A stretch of DNA of 63,951 bases, taken from assembly GCF_008369935.1 (NCBI RefSeq), contig NZ_VTUZ01000051.1:1-63951 (forward strand), written 5' to 3'. Under the pieces are notes generated by a model. The model searched no databases and was not told the DNA's origin. It saw nothing but the letters and a program-made list of their open reading frames with translations. Position 1 is the stretch's first letter. Each line of letters starts with the position of its first letter. Below are positions 45,813 through 55,333 of this stretch, piece after piece. Origin of the DNA: Paraburkholderia panacisoli (GTDB taxonomy: Bacteria; Pseudomonadota; Gammaproteobacteria; Burkholderiales; Burkholderiaceae). Position numbers and translations under genes: made by a program.

Positions 45813-46063
45813 CTACATGCGACCGGGAGCGAGAAAGCTGAGGTCCCTTACATCGATCGCGGCGTGGCCGGCCATCTCCGCTACGAAATAGGCCCAGCGA
45901 CGGAAAACGGGCCGCCCCGGATCTTGATACGCTCGCCGGGCGCTGCCACGCCGGGAAGTTTGACGTGTCCTTCGAAACGAAACCATACGTCGAACATGTC
46001 CTTCGATGTGGATACCAAATCAATGTGAATTTCGAAACCGCGATACTCGATTGTTCGTTGCAT
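45813..46063 (-). pseudogene. small conserved protein gene with single-base frameshift
   Basis: The ATG at 46063 starts MQRTIEYRGFEIHIDLVSTS, and the frame stops at 45881 after IRGGPFS. The next frame continues RRWAYFVAEMAGHAAIDV and ends at 45813. The 251-base total is 3n-1 and the break lies at TTTTCC-GTCGC, where one missing C would restore the protein of 83 residues. AGGTCC precedes the ATG. Function unknown. Confidence 0.55.
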
Positions 46064-46429
46064 GAGGACCTCCAGCCTCGCACCGCCACACGGTGGGTCG
46101 ATCAATGGCCGACCGATTTTTCTGGGTCGTTGCGTTCAGACGGCCGAGAAGGAGTTTAGACCGCCAATGCCGAGGGCCGATGCAAGACGATTTCTAGCGT
46201 TTGGCGAAGGCAGGCTTAACGCGCTCCTTGCTGTTTGGCGCCTGGATTGAGGATCCGTGGCCAGCTTCCATTTTGAGCACGCAGATCCGAGGACAAAGAC
46301 GTTTGGCCGTTCCGCAGCCCAATGACGTCAGCGCGCCCCTTGGACTCAAAGAGGCCAGCGTTTCGCCGGCCTTTCCCGCGCTCGTCGTGAGTCGACGAAC
46401 TGGCGTTTCGTTTGACGCGCCAAAATCCA
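46064..46429. other. no supported gene
   Basis: Long frames on both strands (for example minus 46216-46452) look like non-coding openings in GC-rich sequence, without ribosome-binding sites or family resemblance. Confidence 0.35.
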
Positions 46430-46618
46430 CTAGATAATGCGACCACCAGCACCGAGCCACTTCCGGGCTTCTCTTATCCACTGTTTGGGTGCTCCTTGAG
46501 GGATACGGACTGGCACCGCCGGTACTACCGGCACACCACCCTCGGCGCGGGTCTCCTGCAGAGCGCACCACCTCCTGCTTTCTTCCAGTTCTTCAAGGTT
46601 GACTTGATCGTCGGTCAT
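46430..46618 (-). CDS. small hypothetical protein, third gene of paralogue cluster
   Basis: Protein of 62 residues starting MTDDQVNLEELEESRRWCAL, with a C-terminal KQWIREARKWLGAG. A strong TAGGAGAA lies seven bases before the ATG at 46618. It overlaps the end of the HicB-like gene by 26 bases, suggesting translational coupling. No family recognised. Confidence 0.6.
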   Translation of the reverse strand: MTDDQVNLEELEESRRWCALQETRAEGGVPVVPAVPVRIPQGAPKQWIREARKWLGAGGRII

Positions 46619-47078
46619 AATTTTCTCCTAATATGGATATAAAACTCTTTGCCGGGGACGAAGGCGTCTGCGCAATTCGCGACGCTCGGTTCTCTTCCAG
46701 TTCGTGCATTGCCGCCCGTGAAAAGAAGGCAGCCCGCGTCATATGATGTTCCGTTGCCGCCGCGTCGACGCGATCAAGCAGGGTGTCGAGAATGTTAAAC
46801 CGGAGTTCGACGGCTGTCGAAGACACGCGTGCCAGATCGATATCGACGAACACCCAAAGTCCATCGCTGCCATCCACTCTGAGAGCGCGTAGCTCTGTGT
46901 CACTGGTTGGTGCGCAAATTGGCTGATCACCACCGTCATATGCCTGCTCGATGACCCGCTGCGCGTTGAGTTCGATTTCTGCGCGGGAACTTCCGATCAG
47001 GTCGACTCGCGGAAAATCGGGAAAATGCGCGTGCAGCCGGGTACTGCTGATGCGATTGAGGTAAAGCGGATATTTCAT
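46593..47078 (-). CDS. HicB-like antitoxin-family protein (paralogue of 39160)
   Basis: Protein of 161 residues. Shared features with the protein at 39160: the start MKYPLYLNR, HFPDFPRVD, then DGLWVFVDIDLARVSS, and the end AATEHHMTRAAFFSRAAMHE. It has a longer C-terminal tail of about 30 residues. The start at 47078 is preferred to one at 47129 because the paralogue starts at the same residue. Operon partners are the 90-residue family protein at 47126 and the 62-residue protein at 46430. Confidence 0.72.
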   Translation of the reverse strand: MKYPLYLNRISSTRLHAHFPDFPRVDLIGSSRAEIELNAQRVIEQAYDGGDQPICAPTSDTELRALRVDGSDGLWVFVDIDLARVSSTAVELRFNILDTLLDRVDAAATEHHMTRAAFFSRAAMHELEENRASRIAQTPSSPAKSFISILGENYDRRSSQP

Positions 47079-47125
47079 GGTAGGGCTCGATCTTTCCAAC
47101 GGACGGAAAGGTGTACGTGCGCGAT

Positions 47126-47398
47126 TCACAACCGCGTCGGTTGAATTTTGCCGTCGATAATGTCCTTGCCATATTGCAATGCAAGGTTTAGTGCATCGAC
47201 GGATAGAGCGGGATCGCTTCCTGCAAACTGCACCGCATAGCGCCGTGTCCCGGCATTGGAAGACGGTCCTGCATCGATCCTCACGACCGATGCAAAGCGC
47301 CTTGGCCCTTTGGCATATGGGTCCCGGTGCAGGGGGAAGACCTGGTTTGAATAGGCGCGCAGTTCGTGCCCTCTGTATTCGACGGTTGGAATAGTCAT
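47126..47398 (-). CDS. small protein, paralogue of the 34413 gene
   Basis: Protein of 90 residues, MTIPTVEYRGHELRAYSNQV at the N-terminus and LALQYGKDIIDGKIQ near the end, about 55% identical by eye to the protein at 34413. It is followed after 47 bases by the HicB-like paralogue. The pairing of both families here suggests they belong together functionally. Unknown function. Confidence 0.75.
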   Translation of the reverse strand: MTIPTVEYRGHELRAYSNQVFPLHRDPYAKGPRRFASVVRIDAGPSSNAGTRRYAVQFAGSDPALSVDALNLALQYGKDIIDGKIQPTRL

Positions 47399-48185
47399 GA
47401 TAATGTGTTCCTGTTAAGCAGAATTTGAGCGAGTAGCGCTAGCCGCAAGCTCTGCTGCGGTAAGCCGTTTGGTCGAACTGCTATAGCGACACCGAAATCC
47501 GCACCAACTTCCGTGAAAGTGCGGCATACGTATGGCCCTTGTTCGGTTAGTTCATGGACGGCGCCACGGCTTGGGCACGCCATCCCCCCCGCCACTCACG
47601 TGACGCGAACGCGGATTTCGGCGCAGAGAACGTGAGGGTGAGCCGCCACTGGGGCATTCGAAGGCTCTGCGCTGCCTACGGACAGCCGGAAGAGCGCTGG
47701 GTTGACTTGTGTCTGCTAACCGCACGGCAACGCTTACGGACGGCGCTGCAACCGGCTTGGTGCCAGGACCCGAAGGCATTCAAGGCGCTAGCCTTTAATG
47801 CGTTGCATCTCAAACAATTTTGCGGATGAACCCACTGTATACCCTCTGCCGAGGAAGTACAGCGAATCCGCCACACATAAGTAGGCGTGCTCAATTGGGG
47901 TATCAACCTCTAACCGACGCGTGCCTCCGGGTAGCATGCGCCGTCTTCAGTGTGTTGCATCCACCGGTTGAATCCGCCGGCCGAAGCGGCCGTTCGCATA
48001 CCAATATCGTTTTGCCGCGAACGTCGGCTTTGGAGAAAATCGGGCGGCCCTGTCGATCGCCAAAACGTCCCCGTTGCAAGCAGTGCTTCACCACATCGCA
48101 GACGTTAAGGTCGTTATCCAGAAAGCCCAATCATTCAATGACCGACAATCCGCTGGCCTACCTCGAAGGACTGCCATTTGCAGGA
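47399..48185. other. no supported gene; repeated IS-end motif
   Basis: No gene was recognised. At 47951-47990 lies TGTGTTGCATCCACCGGTTG followed by AATCCGCCGG, shared with 42814 (first half) and 41030 (second half). It is probably the end of an insertion sequence. Confidence 0.35.
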
Positions 48186-48407
48186 CTAGCTCAAGACATG
48201 CACGACCAGGCCATCAATCGGAAGTGAGTCTACCGAGCCGCACCACGCGGCGGGATACGCTTGCTGCAGCTTTCCTGCGGCATACAAGGCCGCCCAGACC
48301 TCGTCGGTCATCTGCGCTTTTCGCCGCAGCACTTCGCCGACGTACAGGCGTTTGACATCGCATCCATACCGCACGAGTCCGCCGCTCGCCACGTAAGTTT
48401 CACGCAT
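48186..48407 (-). pseudogene. unidentified coding fragment
   Basis: The minus strand from 48407 encodes 73 residues with good coding character: LVRYGCDVKRLYVGEVLRRK, MTDEVWAALYAAGKLQ and LPIDGLVVHVLS. No family was recognised. It directly abuts the plus-strand transporter remnant at 48430, which implies a junction between unrelated sequences. Confidence 0.3.
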
Positions 48408-48429
48408 CGTCAGGCGGCGCACCGGTTGC

Positions 48430-48821
48430 CCAGCCTCATGACACTCGTCGCCAGCGACACCAGGGATCCGATGTGGATCTTCGCTGCGATTGTGCTCTCG
48501 CTGGTACCGCATTCGATGATGTATGGTCCCCAGGCAGCGTTGATCGCTGAATCCTTCACGGGGCGGCTGCGTTACAGCGGTGCGTCCCTGGGCTACCAGT
48601 TGGCTTCGGTCATTGCCGGCGGCCCTGCCCCGCTGATCGCGACCGCGCTCTTCGCTTACTATCATTCGGGCTATGCAATTGCGGGTTACATTCTGTTGTG
48701 CGCGGTGATCAGCCTGATTGCCGCTTCGCGGCTGGGAGACTATACGAACAAGGACATCTCGCGGGAATACGACGATGCCCGGACGAAGGGCGGCAGCGGA
48801 CACGCAACACCCGCTGCATGA
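48430..48821 (+). pseudogene. MHS-type MFS transporter, C-terminal remnant
   Basis: About 130 residues of the C-terminal membrane part are intact: LVPHSMMYGPQAALIAESFT, GRLRYSGASLGYQLASVIAG, GPAPLIATALFAYYHSGYAI and the end YTNKDISREYD. This is the metabolite:proton symporter branch of the major facilitator superfamily. The first eight or so helices are missing. Confidence 0.7.
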
Positions 48822-49048
48822 TCAACTGGCTTGCCGCTGCTTCCGCCGATATGCAGGGGTACCTGCGTTCCAGGGCCGCGCCGGTGCCTTGTTACGATGG
48901 GAAGGCAGCAGAAAAACGATAGCGTTGCCATCCGTGCCGAGCACTTCGGGTACCGCCGGACTGACCGCTTCATCCTTATTCGCATCATTCTGTACGGCCC
49001 GGCAGCGTGTTAGCGCGCGCTAGTGTCGTGAGTTAGAAGTTCGTTGAA

Positions 49049-49291
49049 TCAATTTCCTGTTGTCTTCGGAATGACGAAATGCTCATTAAAGAGCCGCTCG
49101 GATTCGCGCAATCCTTCTTCGGTAAAGATCACGGACTTCGTCTTGCTGACAGGATCTTCGATGAAGCCTCGCTCGTAGAGCCGGTTCAGTACATCCCAGT
49201 CGAAACCCTTCCATGCACGGTATCGGTCGTGCAGGGTCAGGTAGAGAAGTGCCAGGGCGACTTCATCGATTGCATCGGTATTGATATTCAT
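49049..49291 (-). CDS. DUF6429-like protein (IS630 passenger)
   Basis: Protein of 80 residues starting MNINTDAIDEVALALLYLTL, with the middle LNRLYERGFIEDPVSKTKSV IFTEEGL, which looks like a winged helix. The ATG overlaps the transposase stop by four bases, so it is coupled to it. It lies inside the terminal repeats and ends one base inside the left repeat. I recall this family next to IS630 transposases; its role is unknown. Confidence 0.75.
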   Translation of the reverse strand: MNINTDAIDEVALALLYLTLHDRYRAWKGFDWDVLNRLYERGFIEDPVSKTKSVIFTEEGLRESERLFNEHFVIPKTTGN

Positions 49292-50382
49292 GATGCTCCT
49301 GCCGTAGCGCTTCGGACCCGCGCACAAAACCGTTCGAGGCTCGCCAGGATTTCATCAGCCGACTTGCTCCAGATAAACGGTTGGGGATTAGCGTTATAGA
49401 TGTCCAGGTAATGACGGATCGCGTCTTCGAGTTGGCGTGTCGACCGATGCGTGCCGCGTCGAAGATATTTTTCAGTGAGCGCGGCAAACCAGCGTTCGAC
49501 CTGGTTAAGCCACGACGCCGAGGTGGGCGTGAAGTGAACATGGAAGCGAGGATGACGAGCGAACCAGGCTTTGATCGAGGGCGTTTTGTGCGTGCCATAG
49601 TTATCCATCACCAGATGCACATCCAGGTACGACGGCACGCTGGCTTCGATGGTACGCAGAAAGCGCAGGAATTCGCTGCTGCGATGGCGCCGATGTACCT
49701 CGGCGATCACTTCACCAGTAGCAATGTCCAGCGCTGCGAACAGCGTAGTCGTGCCGTGGCGCATGTAATCGTGCGTGCGTCGCTCAGGGATGCCGGGGGC
49801 CAGCGGCAACATGGGTTGCGTGCGGTCCAGCGCCTGAATCTGGCTCTTCTCGTCCACGCACAGCACCATGGCCTTGAGTGGCGGATCCAGGTAAAGCCCG
49901 ACGATATCTCTCACCTTGTCGACAAACATCGGATCGCTGGAGAGCTTGAACGTTTCCTGCCGGTGCGGCTGCAAACCAAAAGCACGCCAGATCCGCGTGA
50001 CCGCGGTCTGCGACACTTTCATCTCGCGAGCCATCGTGCGGGTGCTCCAGTGAGTCGCTCCGACAGGCACGGACTCGAGCGTCTTCGCGATGACGGCATC
50101 GACGCGCGAGTCATCAATCGTCCTCGGCGCGCCGGGCCGAGGTGCATCAAGAAGTCCGTCCAGACGATGGATCACGAACCGCGCGCGCCACTTCGAAACC
50201 GTTTGCTGAGTGACCCGCTGTTTCGCCGCAACGCTCTTGTTGTCCATGCCATCGGCACAGGCCAACACGATGCGCGCCCGCAATGCCAGGGACTGTGCAG
50301 TCTTGCGCCGCATCGTCAGCGCTTGCAGTTGTTCGCGCTCCGATTCGCTCAGCACAAGTTTCCCTTTGGGCCGTCCGCTCAT
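49288..50382 (-). CDS. IS630 family transposase
   Basis: Transposase of 364 residues. The N-terminal helix-turn-helix includes VAAKQRVTQQTVSKWRARFV. The DDE catalytic core is visible: D in VLCVDEKSQIQALDRTQP, D in VHLVMDNYGTHKTPSIKAW and E in SWLNQVERWFAALTEKYLRR. No damage is seen, so the element may be active. A G-rich TGAGCGGACG precedes the ATG. Confidence 0.92.
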   Translation of the reverse strand: MSGRPKGKLVLSESEREQLQALTMRRKTAQSLALRARIVLACADGMDNKSVAAKQRVTQQTVSKWRARFVIHRLDGLLDAPRPGAPRTIDDSRVDAVIAKTLESVPVGATHWSTRTMAREMKVSQTAVTRIWRAFGLQPHRQETFKLSSDPMFVDKVRDIVGLYLDPPLKAMVLCVDEKSQIQALDRTQPMLPLAPGIPERRTHDYMRHGTTTLFAALDIATGEVIAEVHRRHRSSEFLRFLRTIEASVPSYLDVHLVMDNYGTHKTPSIKAWFARHPRFHVHFTPTSASWLNQVERWFAALTEKYLRRGTHRSTRQLEDAIRHYLDIYNANPQPFIWSKSADEILASLERFCARVRSATAGAS

Positions 50383-50584
50383 CGATGCCTCCTCGTATCG
50401 AGTGCCACTCAGAACACTTTAGTACGTGATCGACATCATTCAATGAATTTTTAACTCAGCACACTAGTGCTAATGAAAATGATGGTGCACCACCGATTCA
50501 TTTGCGTCCCGTCCCCGTACCGCGCACGCAGTTGTGGCAGCGACGGCGGCACGCATGGCTCTTCTGGCGTGACAGCACCGAAAG

Positions 50585-50854
50585 TTATGGCTTTCGCGCC
50601 GGCACGTTGCCGGGAGCGCTCCGGTTATCAGGCTGTGGCTGGGCCCCTTGAGGGTCTGCCGCACGATCCTGACGCGCATTGTTGTCGCCCGAAGCGTTCT
50701 TCTTTGTGGGCGCGCCCTGCGGTGCCATTCGATTTAAGGTTTGCAGTTGCAGCAGCTTTAAAAGCCGGTCGTCTGCTTTCGCATTGCCCGTACCGGCCAG
50801 GCCGCATGCGCATGCCAGGCCAATCGTCAGCGTCCATCTGGTCATCATGGTCAT
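50585..50854 (-). CDS. putative secreted/periplasmic small protein
   Basis: Protein of 89 residues with a signal peptide (MTMMTRWTLTIGLACACGLA, cleavage probably after the NAKA) and a polar, asparagine- and proline-rich mature part (NNARQDRAADPQGAQPQPDN). GGAG lies six bases before the ATG at 50854; another in-frame ATG at 50866 lacks this. No family recognised. Confidence 0.5.
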   Translation of the reverse strand: MTMMTRWTLTIGLACACGLAGTGNAKADDRLLKLLQLQTLNRMAPQGAPTKKNASGDNNARQDRAADPQGAQPQPDNRSAPGNVPARKP

Positions 50855-51150
50855 TGTCGACTCCATCGGGCCAACACTGGCGGCGCTCAATACGTGCGGT
50901 TCGATGCCTGTTCCAGCCGGGATGCTGCAGGCGCAGCAGCAAAGCAGACCGGGTCCGGGGCATGGCCGCATTGACCGAACCTCCCGCACACGCACTGCGC
51001 CGCCTCGGCATGGCTGTTGAACGCGTGATCCGCGCGAACAAGCCGACTGGGATTTCGCAGCAAAGCGGGTAATCGTGCGGGATCCGCAAGCTGCGCTCGT
51101 CATCGGAAAGGACTTTCCGGGCAAATACCTAACCGTGTGGATACCTGACC

Positions 51151-51383
51151 TTATCTGCCGTGGCCGCCATGTCCACCGTGGCCGCCTTGCCCACTAAAGC
51201 CGACACCGATACCAAGGTCGAAGGCCGGCGCCGCGCAATAGCCGGGCGTATATCCGTAGTAGCGGGCCCCGATTCATATGCGGGCGACGGCTCGTAACCG
51301 TACCCAGGTGGCGGAGCGACGACACAGCCCGTGAGACCTGCCCCGAGAGCCACAATCGCGAATAGTCTGATCATGACTTTCAC
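51151..51383 (-). pseudogene. glycine/histidine-rich lipoprotein with single-base frameshift
   Basis: The ATG at 51383 begins a lipoprotein signal (MKVMIRLFAIVALGAGLTGC, lipobox LTGC) and PPPGYGYEPSPAYE. The proper C-terminus is in the next frame: YYGYTPGYCAAPAFDLGIGV, then GGHGGHGGHGR at 51151. Total 233 bases is 3n-1. Without the extra base the protein reads on to 51129 in the wrong frame. Upstream bases carry AGGTGA twice in a short repeat. Confidence 0.6.
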
Positions 51384-52090
51384 CTCCCTATCACTTTCAC
51401 CTCCCTATCAGTTAGAGAGATGAGGAAAGGCCTTTGTTCGACATTGGCGCGGAAGCCGGAAAGGAGTTGTATCGAAACGTTACGGCTGGAACAGCGACCA
51501 ATGCCGCGCGCGGCCACTAACCAGCTGTGCGGGGGTGTCGCAGAGCTCTCCATAAGACGCATGCCAAGTGTCCCGATTCGCGACCGGACTCCAGGGAGCG
51601 ACGCATTCCAACACTATCCAGGGCCGGCCACTTCGGCGGCCCCTTTTTGTGACGAATGCTTTGCGCGACGTCGCGCGCGTCGCCCGCATGTGTCGTCGAA
51701 AACAGGCGCATCGTTCCGAAACTGTGAGGTGCCCGTTGTCGCTCCTGGACCGGATGAGGTCGTGCTAAAACGGAGATCGTCATCGCTGATCGATGCAGCG
51801 AGCGGCGCTGTCACGGCAGCCACCAGTTCCGGGCGACGGTCATGAGCCAGGCGGTGCGTTGGTACTTCCGGTTCCACCTCAGCCTGCGCGACACCAAGGA
51901 GTTGTTTTCGGGTGCTGTGTCACCCTTAGCCTCCCCGGGGCAGACTGGAACCTGAGGGGTATGCAACAGACATCATTGTGCCTCGCGGTGACAGCTGAAC
52001 GGGCTGTGCAATCCTCTGCCGTCCTGGCCGCTTGATGACGGCGGCGGTGCCCCTTCATCCACCTCGCAAGCGCACCGTCGCCGCCCACCG
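51384..52090. other. no supported gene
   Basis: Long frames on both strands (for example 51420-51845 plus and 51614-51877 minus) have no recognisable family, ribosome-binding site or coding consistency. No RNA gene or repeat was recognised. Confidence 0.35.
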
Positions 52091-52654
52091 CTAGCCAATA
52101 TCAATCGTGCGGCTCGCGGCTCGCGGCGGCTCCTGTTTGGGCACGGTCAGCGTCAGCACGCCCCTGTCAAACTTTGCGAGCGCGTGGTCGGGATCGGCAT
52201 TTTCGGGCATCGGGACCGTGCGCGTGAAGGCCCCATAGGCGCGCTCAAGCCGGTAGCAGCCATCTTCCTCGCTGTGCACATCCTGTTTTTTCTCGCCGCG
52301 CAACACCAGCGCTCCATCCTCGACGCTCACGGTCAGATCCTCCCTTTCCATGCCCGGCAATTCGACAGTCACGCGCAGGACGTTCCCTTCGTCGACGACG
52401 TCGATGCGCGGCTGGAAACGCGACGAGCTGAAGTCGCCAAACCATCGATCGAGCGGCCCGCGGGTTGCAAACGGATCGTGAAAGAAATCCTCCATCGCAC
52501 GCCACGGATCGCGAGTGAAAAGCCGCTGAATGTCAGGCCATCCAGTGCGCCACGGTTCGCTGCCCGGCGGACTTTGCGGACTGTCCGCCTCGGGCTTGCG
52601 CGCCGAACCGCGGAGAAATTTGAAAGGGTTCCACTTTTTCGGGTCGGTGTTCAT
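52091..52654 (-). CDS. Hsp20/alpha-crystallin family small heat shock protein
   Basis: Protein of 187 residues with an N-terminal tail rich in Pro and Ser, then RDPWRAMEDFFHDPF, and an alpha-crystallin domain at about 85-180: FQPRIDVVDEGNVLRVTVEL PGM, then GALVLRGEKKQDV and FDRGVLTLTVPK. It is an ATP-independent holdase. AGGAG precedes the ATG at 52654; the frame extends to 52897 without support. Its presence agrees with the stress character of the region. Confidence 0.9.
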   Translation of the reverse strand: MNTDPKKWNPFKFLRGSARKPEADSPQSPPGSEPWRTGWPDIQRLFTRDPWRAMEDFFHDPFATRGPLDRWFGDFSSSRFQPRIDVVDEGNVLRVTVELPGMEREDLTVSVEDGALVLRGEKKQDVHSEEDGCYRLERAYGAFTRTVPMPENADPDHALAKFDRGVLTLTVPKQEPPRAASRTIDIG

Positions 52655-53452
52655 CGTATGCTCCTCGATGGTCTGGCAGGAGAAGCGGATGTCCATCATT
52701 GCGCTTTCACGGCCTCGCTTCTGCTGTCGTCCCTTGACTGCGGCGCGGCGTTGTGCCGGCCTCAATAGCAGCCAGCGACCGCTGGGCGTAACGCGGCAGA
52801 CCCCAGTCGGCTTGCAGCTGCCATGCCGCCGGATCCTGACCGGCGCCATCCATCCATGGTGACGGCCCAACCGGCTTGCGTACCGGCGCGCCGGCACCGC
52901 TCAGGTGCTGACCGTGTATCCGCGCCACCATCCGTCCACAGGTTCTGCATCCGCGCGTCCACGAAGCCGGGCGTCTCGGCTGTTTTTGCGGTTTCGCTGC
53001 GACAAGTTGACACCCATTAGTCGGCCGGAGTCAACGTACAAATCTCTTCCCCCTTGCGATTGCCATGTCGATATGCCTTTCATCGAAACGGCAATCGCAA
53101 GGAAGCTTGTGGTGCGTCTCCTGTCTGCATGATCAAAATCGCATCCGGTTTCTCGAATCTGGTTGCGAAACGGATCGCAGCAGACACCCATCTGGATCAA
53201 GCATGCCGCGAGGTAAGTCACGTGTGCCCTGGCGGCCATGGCCGCCCCGGAGAAACGTTGGTGCCGGACGAGGTCCAAGGGGTCGGGCAAAGCCGTGGCT
53301 GTTGCGTGTGCAACGCCAGTCAAATGTGGCTCCTCGCCCGGGCGACCCGATTGCTTGCAGACAGTCGGTGAGGTGAAGCAAAGGGAAGACCCAATCAAAG
53401 CCATGGCTGTGCACCAGTCAAGTTACCGGGTTCGTTCCCCTTGCATCACCTG
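52655..53452. other. no supported gene
   Basis: Minus-strand frames at 52707-53013 contain short segments with protein-like character (WGLPRYAQRSLAAIEAG), but no gene is supported. A remnant of a larger gene is possible. Nothing else was recognised. Confidence 0.35.
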
Positions 53453-54444
53453 CTAGCCAAAGCAGCGAACTGTCTCAAATGGTTTGTGCTCCCGAAGCAT
53501 GTGATAGCAGGCGCGAGCCAGCTTGTGCGCCAGTGCCTTGATCGCAACGATGCCGTTGCGCATTCGCTTCTTGCGTTCGTAAAAGCGCCTGGCTTGCGGA
53601 CACGTACGGATCGCGAAGTTGGCCGCTTCGACAAACGCCCATGCCAGGTAGCGGTTTCCGTTCTTCGTGTTGCCTTCACCTTTCTTCCTGCTGTTGCTTT
53701 CGCGCCTGCTGTCCACGCAACGACAGTAGGAACTGAAGTGGCCAACGGTGGCAAAGCGCGAGATGGTGCCGGTTTCCAGCATGATGGTAGTCGCCAGCAC
53801 CGGACCAATGCCCGGGACCGTGTTCAGCAGCGCGTAATCCGGATTCAGCTTCACTTGCTGCATGAGTCGCTTTTCGACGATGTCGATCTGCTCCTGCAGT
53901 GTTTGCAGGACCGCGAGGTTGGCCCGGATCGCGAGCGTTACGTCGGGCGCAAGACCGAATCGGCCCACCTGTGCGCCGTCGAGTCGCTTGACCTCCGGCC
54001 CGTGCATCTGGGCACCCGTATGCCGCGCGAACAGGTTGCCGATCGCGAGAATCTGGGCGGTGCGGCACTGCACGAGTTGCATCCGTTTGCGTCCAAGGTC
54101 GCGTACCTGCCGTCCGTCTGCGGGGTAGATGCAGCCTTCCGGCAGCAGTCCCAGGCGCAGTAATTGTGCGAGATGGGCCGCATCGGTGAAATCACCACTG
54201 TATTTCAGCCCCTCGTACTGCCTGATCGCTGCGGGGTTGGCCAGATGTACATGGTATCCATCTGCAAGTAGTGCATCGACCAACCAGTACCAGTTGTACG
54301 TCGCTTCGACGACCACACCTTCCAGTTCTTCGCGATGCGACGCCAGCACGGCGCGGATCTGCAGCGCGTCGTTGGGTCGACCTCATCACTGACCACGACC
54401 ACACTGTTGTTCGAGTGCAGGTCGATTCCGCTAAACTTTTTCAT
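53453..54444 (-). pseudogene. IS110-family transposase with single-base frameshift
   Basis: The ATG at 54444 begins MKKFSGIDLHSNNSVVVVSD; the frame then fails near 54378 and the next frame continues LASHREELEGVVVEATYNWY to the stop at 53453. DEDD catalytic acids are visible in IDLH and VEATYNWYWLVD, and the C-terminal transposase_20 part shows LNTVPGIGPVLATTIMLETG. The 992-base total is 3n-1, so one base restores 330 residues. If the shift is an error, the element is intact. Confidence 0.82.
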
Positions 54445-54676
54445 GCCGGCCTCCTGTGCGTCACATCGGTGTCGCAACCCTGACTCTACGCCGGCCGTCC
54501 TACAGGAACGGCGCGAGGCCGGCTATATGATTATCAAAGCCACGCGGTCAGATAGAGCAACTTCTATCAGGGTTTGACATATGTGGGCCACCCCACACGC
54601 CGAAGCGCCGGATGCTGTCCGCGTCGTCACAAAACCATAAAACTGTCTTCACGAAGGGATACGGTGGAGGCCGGTG

Positions 54677-54922
54677 ATGGATTCACTTGCAGGATTTTTC
54701 CTGTTTGGAGTGTCGTTAACCGCGATCGTTGCAACAACAGAACGCAACGGGAAATTGTGGTGGGCCTGTCTGCTGGGCACCCTGGCGGGCGGGCCAGCTG
54801 TAATCGAAGCGCTGTCAATGGCGATGCCCAGCAGTGCAGGCAGTGTCCAGGCCGCTGCCCTCGCATTCGTTGTGCCAGTTACCGTTCTGGGGGTCGCCCT
54901 ATCGAGGCACCCGCACCGCTGA
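54677..54922 (+). CDS. small integral membrane protein
   Basis: Protein of 81 residues with two or three hydrophobic segments (LAGFFLFGVSLTAIVATT, ACLLGTLAGGPAVIEAL and AAALAFVVPVTVLGVAL) and a basic C-terminal end (SRHPHR). GGAGG lies six bases before the ATG at 54677; a GTG one codon upstream is less likely. No family recognised. Confidence 0.5.
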   Translation: MDSLAGFFLFGVSLTAIVATTERNGKLWWACLLGTLAGGPAVIEALSMAMPSSAGSVQAAALAFVVPVTVLGVALSRHPHR

Positions 54923-55333
54923 GGAAATGGCTGGCCTGCAAAGTTCCGGTGCGACGACGCCCTAGCCGCCGTTGGCTGGTGGCAGCCCGCGTCTGGCGAG
55001 TCTAGGCCGGGATCGTCAACGATTCTGGTCGGTCGGCGAACGTCCGCAGCTGGCCGGAGCCCCTACTGCGCGAGCGGTTTCGTTCAGCTACCAGATGCAA
55101 CTGGTAGCGCCGCAGGTCCTCGACGGTGACCGTGTCAGCTTGATCGCTTTGTCCCACGATCCCGAGGCCAGCCGGCCGTCAGCCAGCACCGTGACATCCT
55201 TGTTGCACAAAGACTGCGACGTGAACGAAATAATTGTGTCACCGTCGGACGGCAGAGGCAGCGGCGTTTCGTTGAGTGTCGCGCCCCTGCGGCGAATATC
55301 CGGGTTCGTGCGATCGTCGCATCGAAGAAATCG
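54923..55333. other. no supported gene
   Basis: A plus-strand frame over 54972-55337 shows some coding character (QMQLVAPQVLDGDRVSLIAL) but lacks a convincing start or ribosome-binding site. It could be a remnant. Nothing else is visible. Confidence 0.35.

Larger units (their letters stand above)
49021..50466 (-). mobile_element. complete IS630-family element with DUF6429 passenger
   Basis: The unit is bounded by TA dinucleotides (49021-49022 and 50465-50466), as expected of IS630 insertion at TA. Imperfect 29-base inverted repeats occupy 49020-49048 and 50439-50467 and read TAGTGT at the outside. It carries a transposase gene and a small DUF6429 gene. Both are intact. Confidence 0.85.

Noticed and set aside
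52707..53013. Possible remnant of a polyhydroxyalkanoate-type enzyme on the minus strand
   Set aside because: Only scattered tryptophan-containing segments resemble it; no motif such as a lipase box was found.
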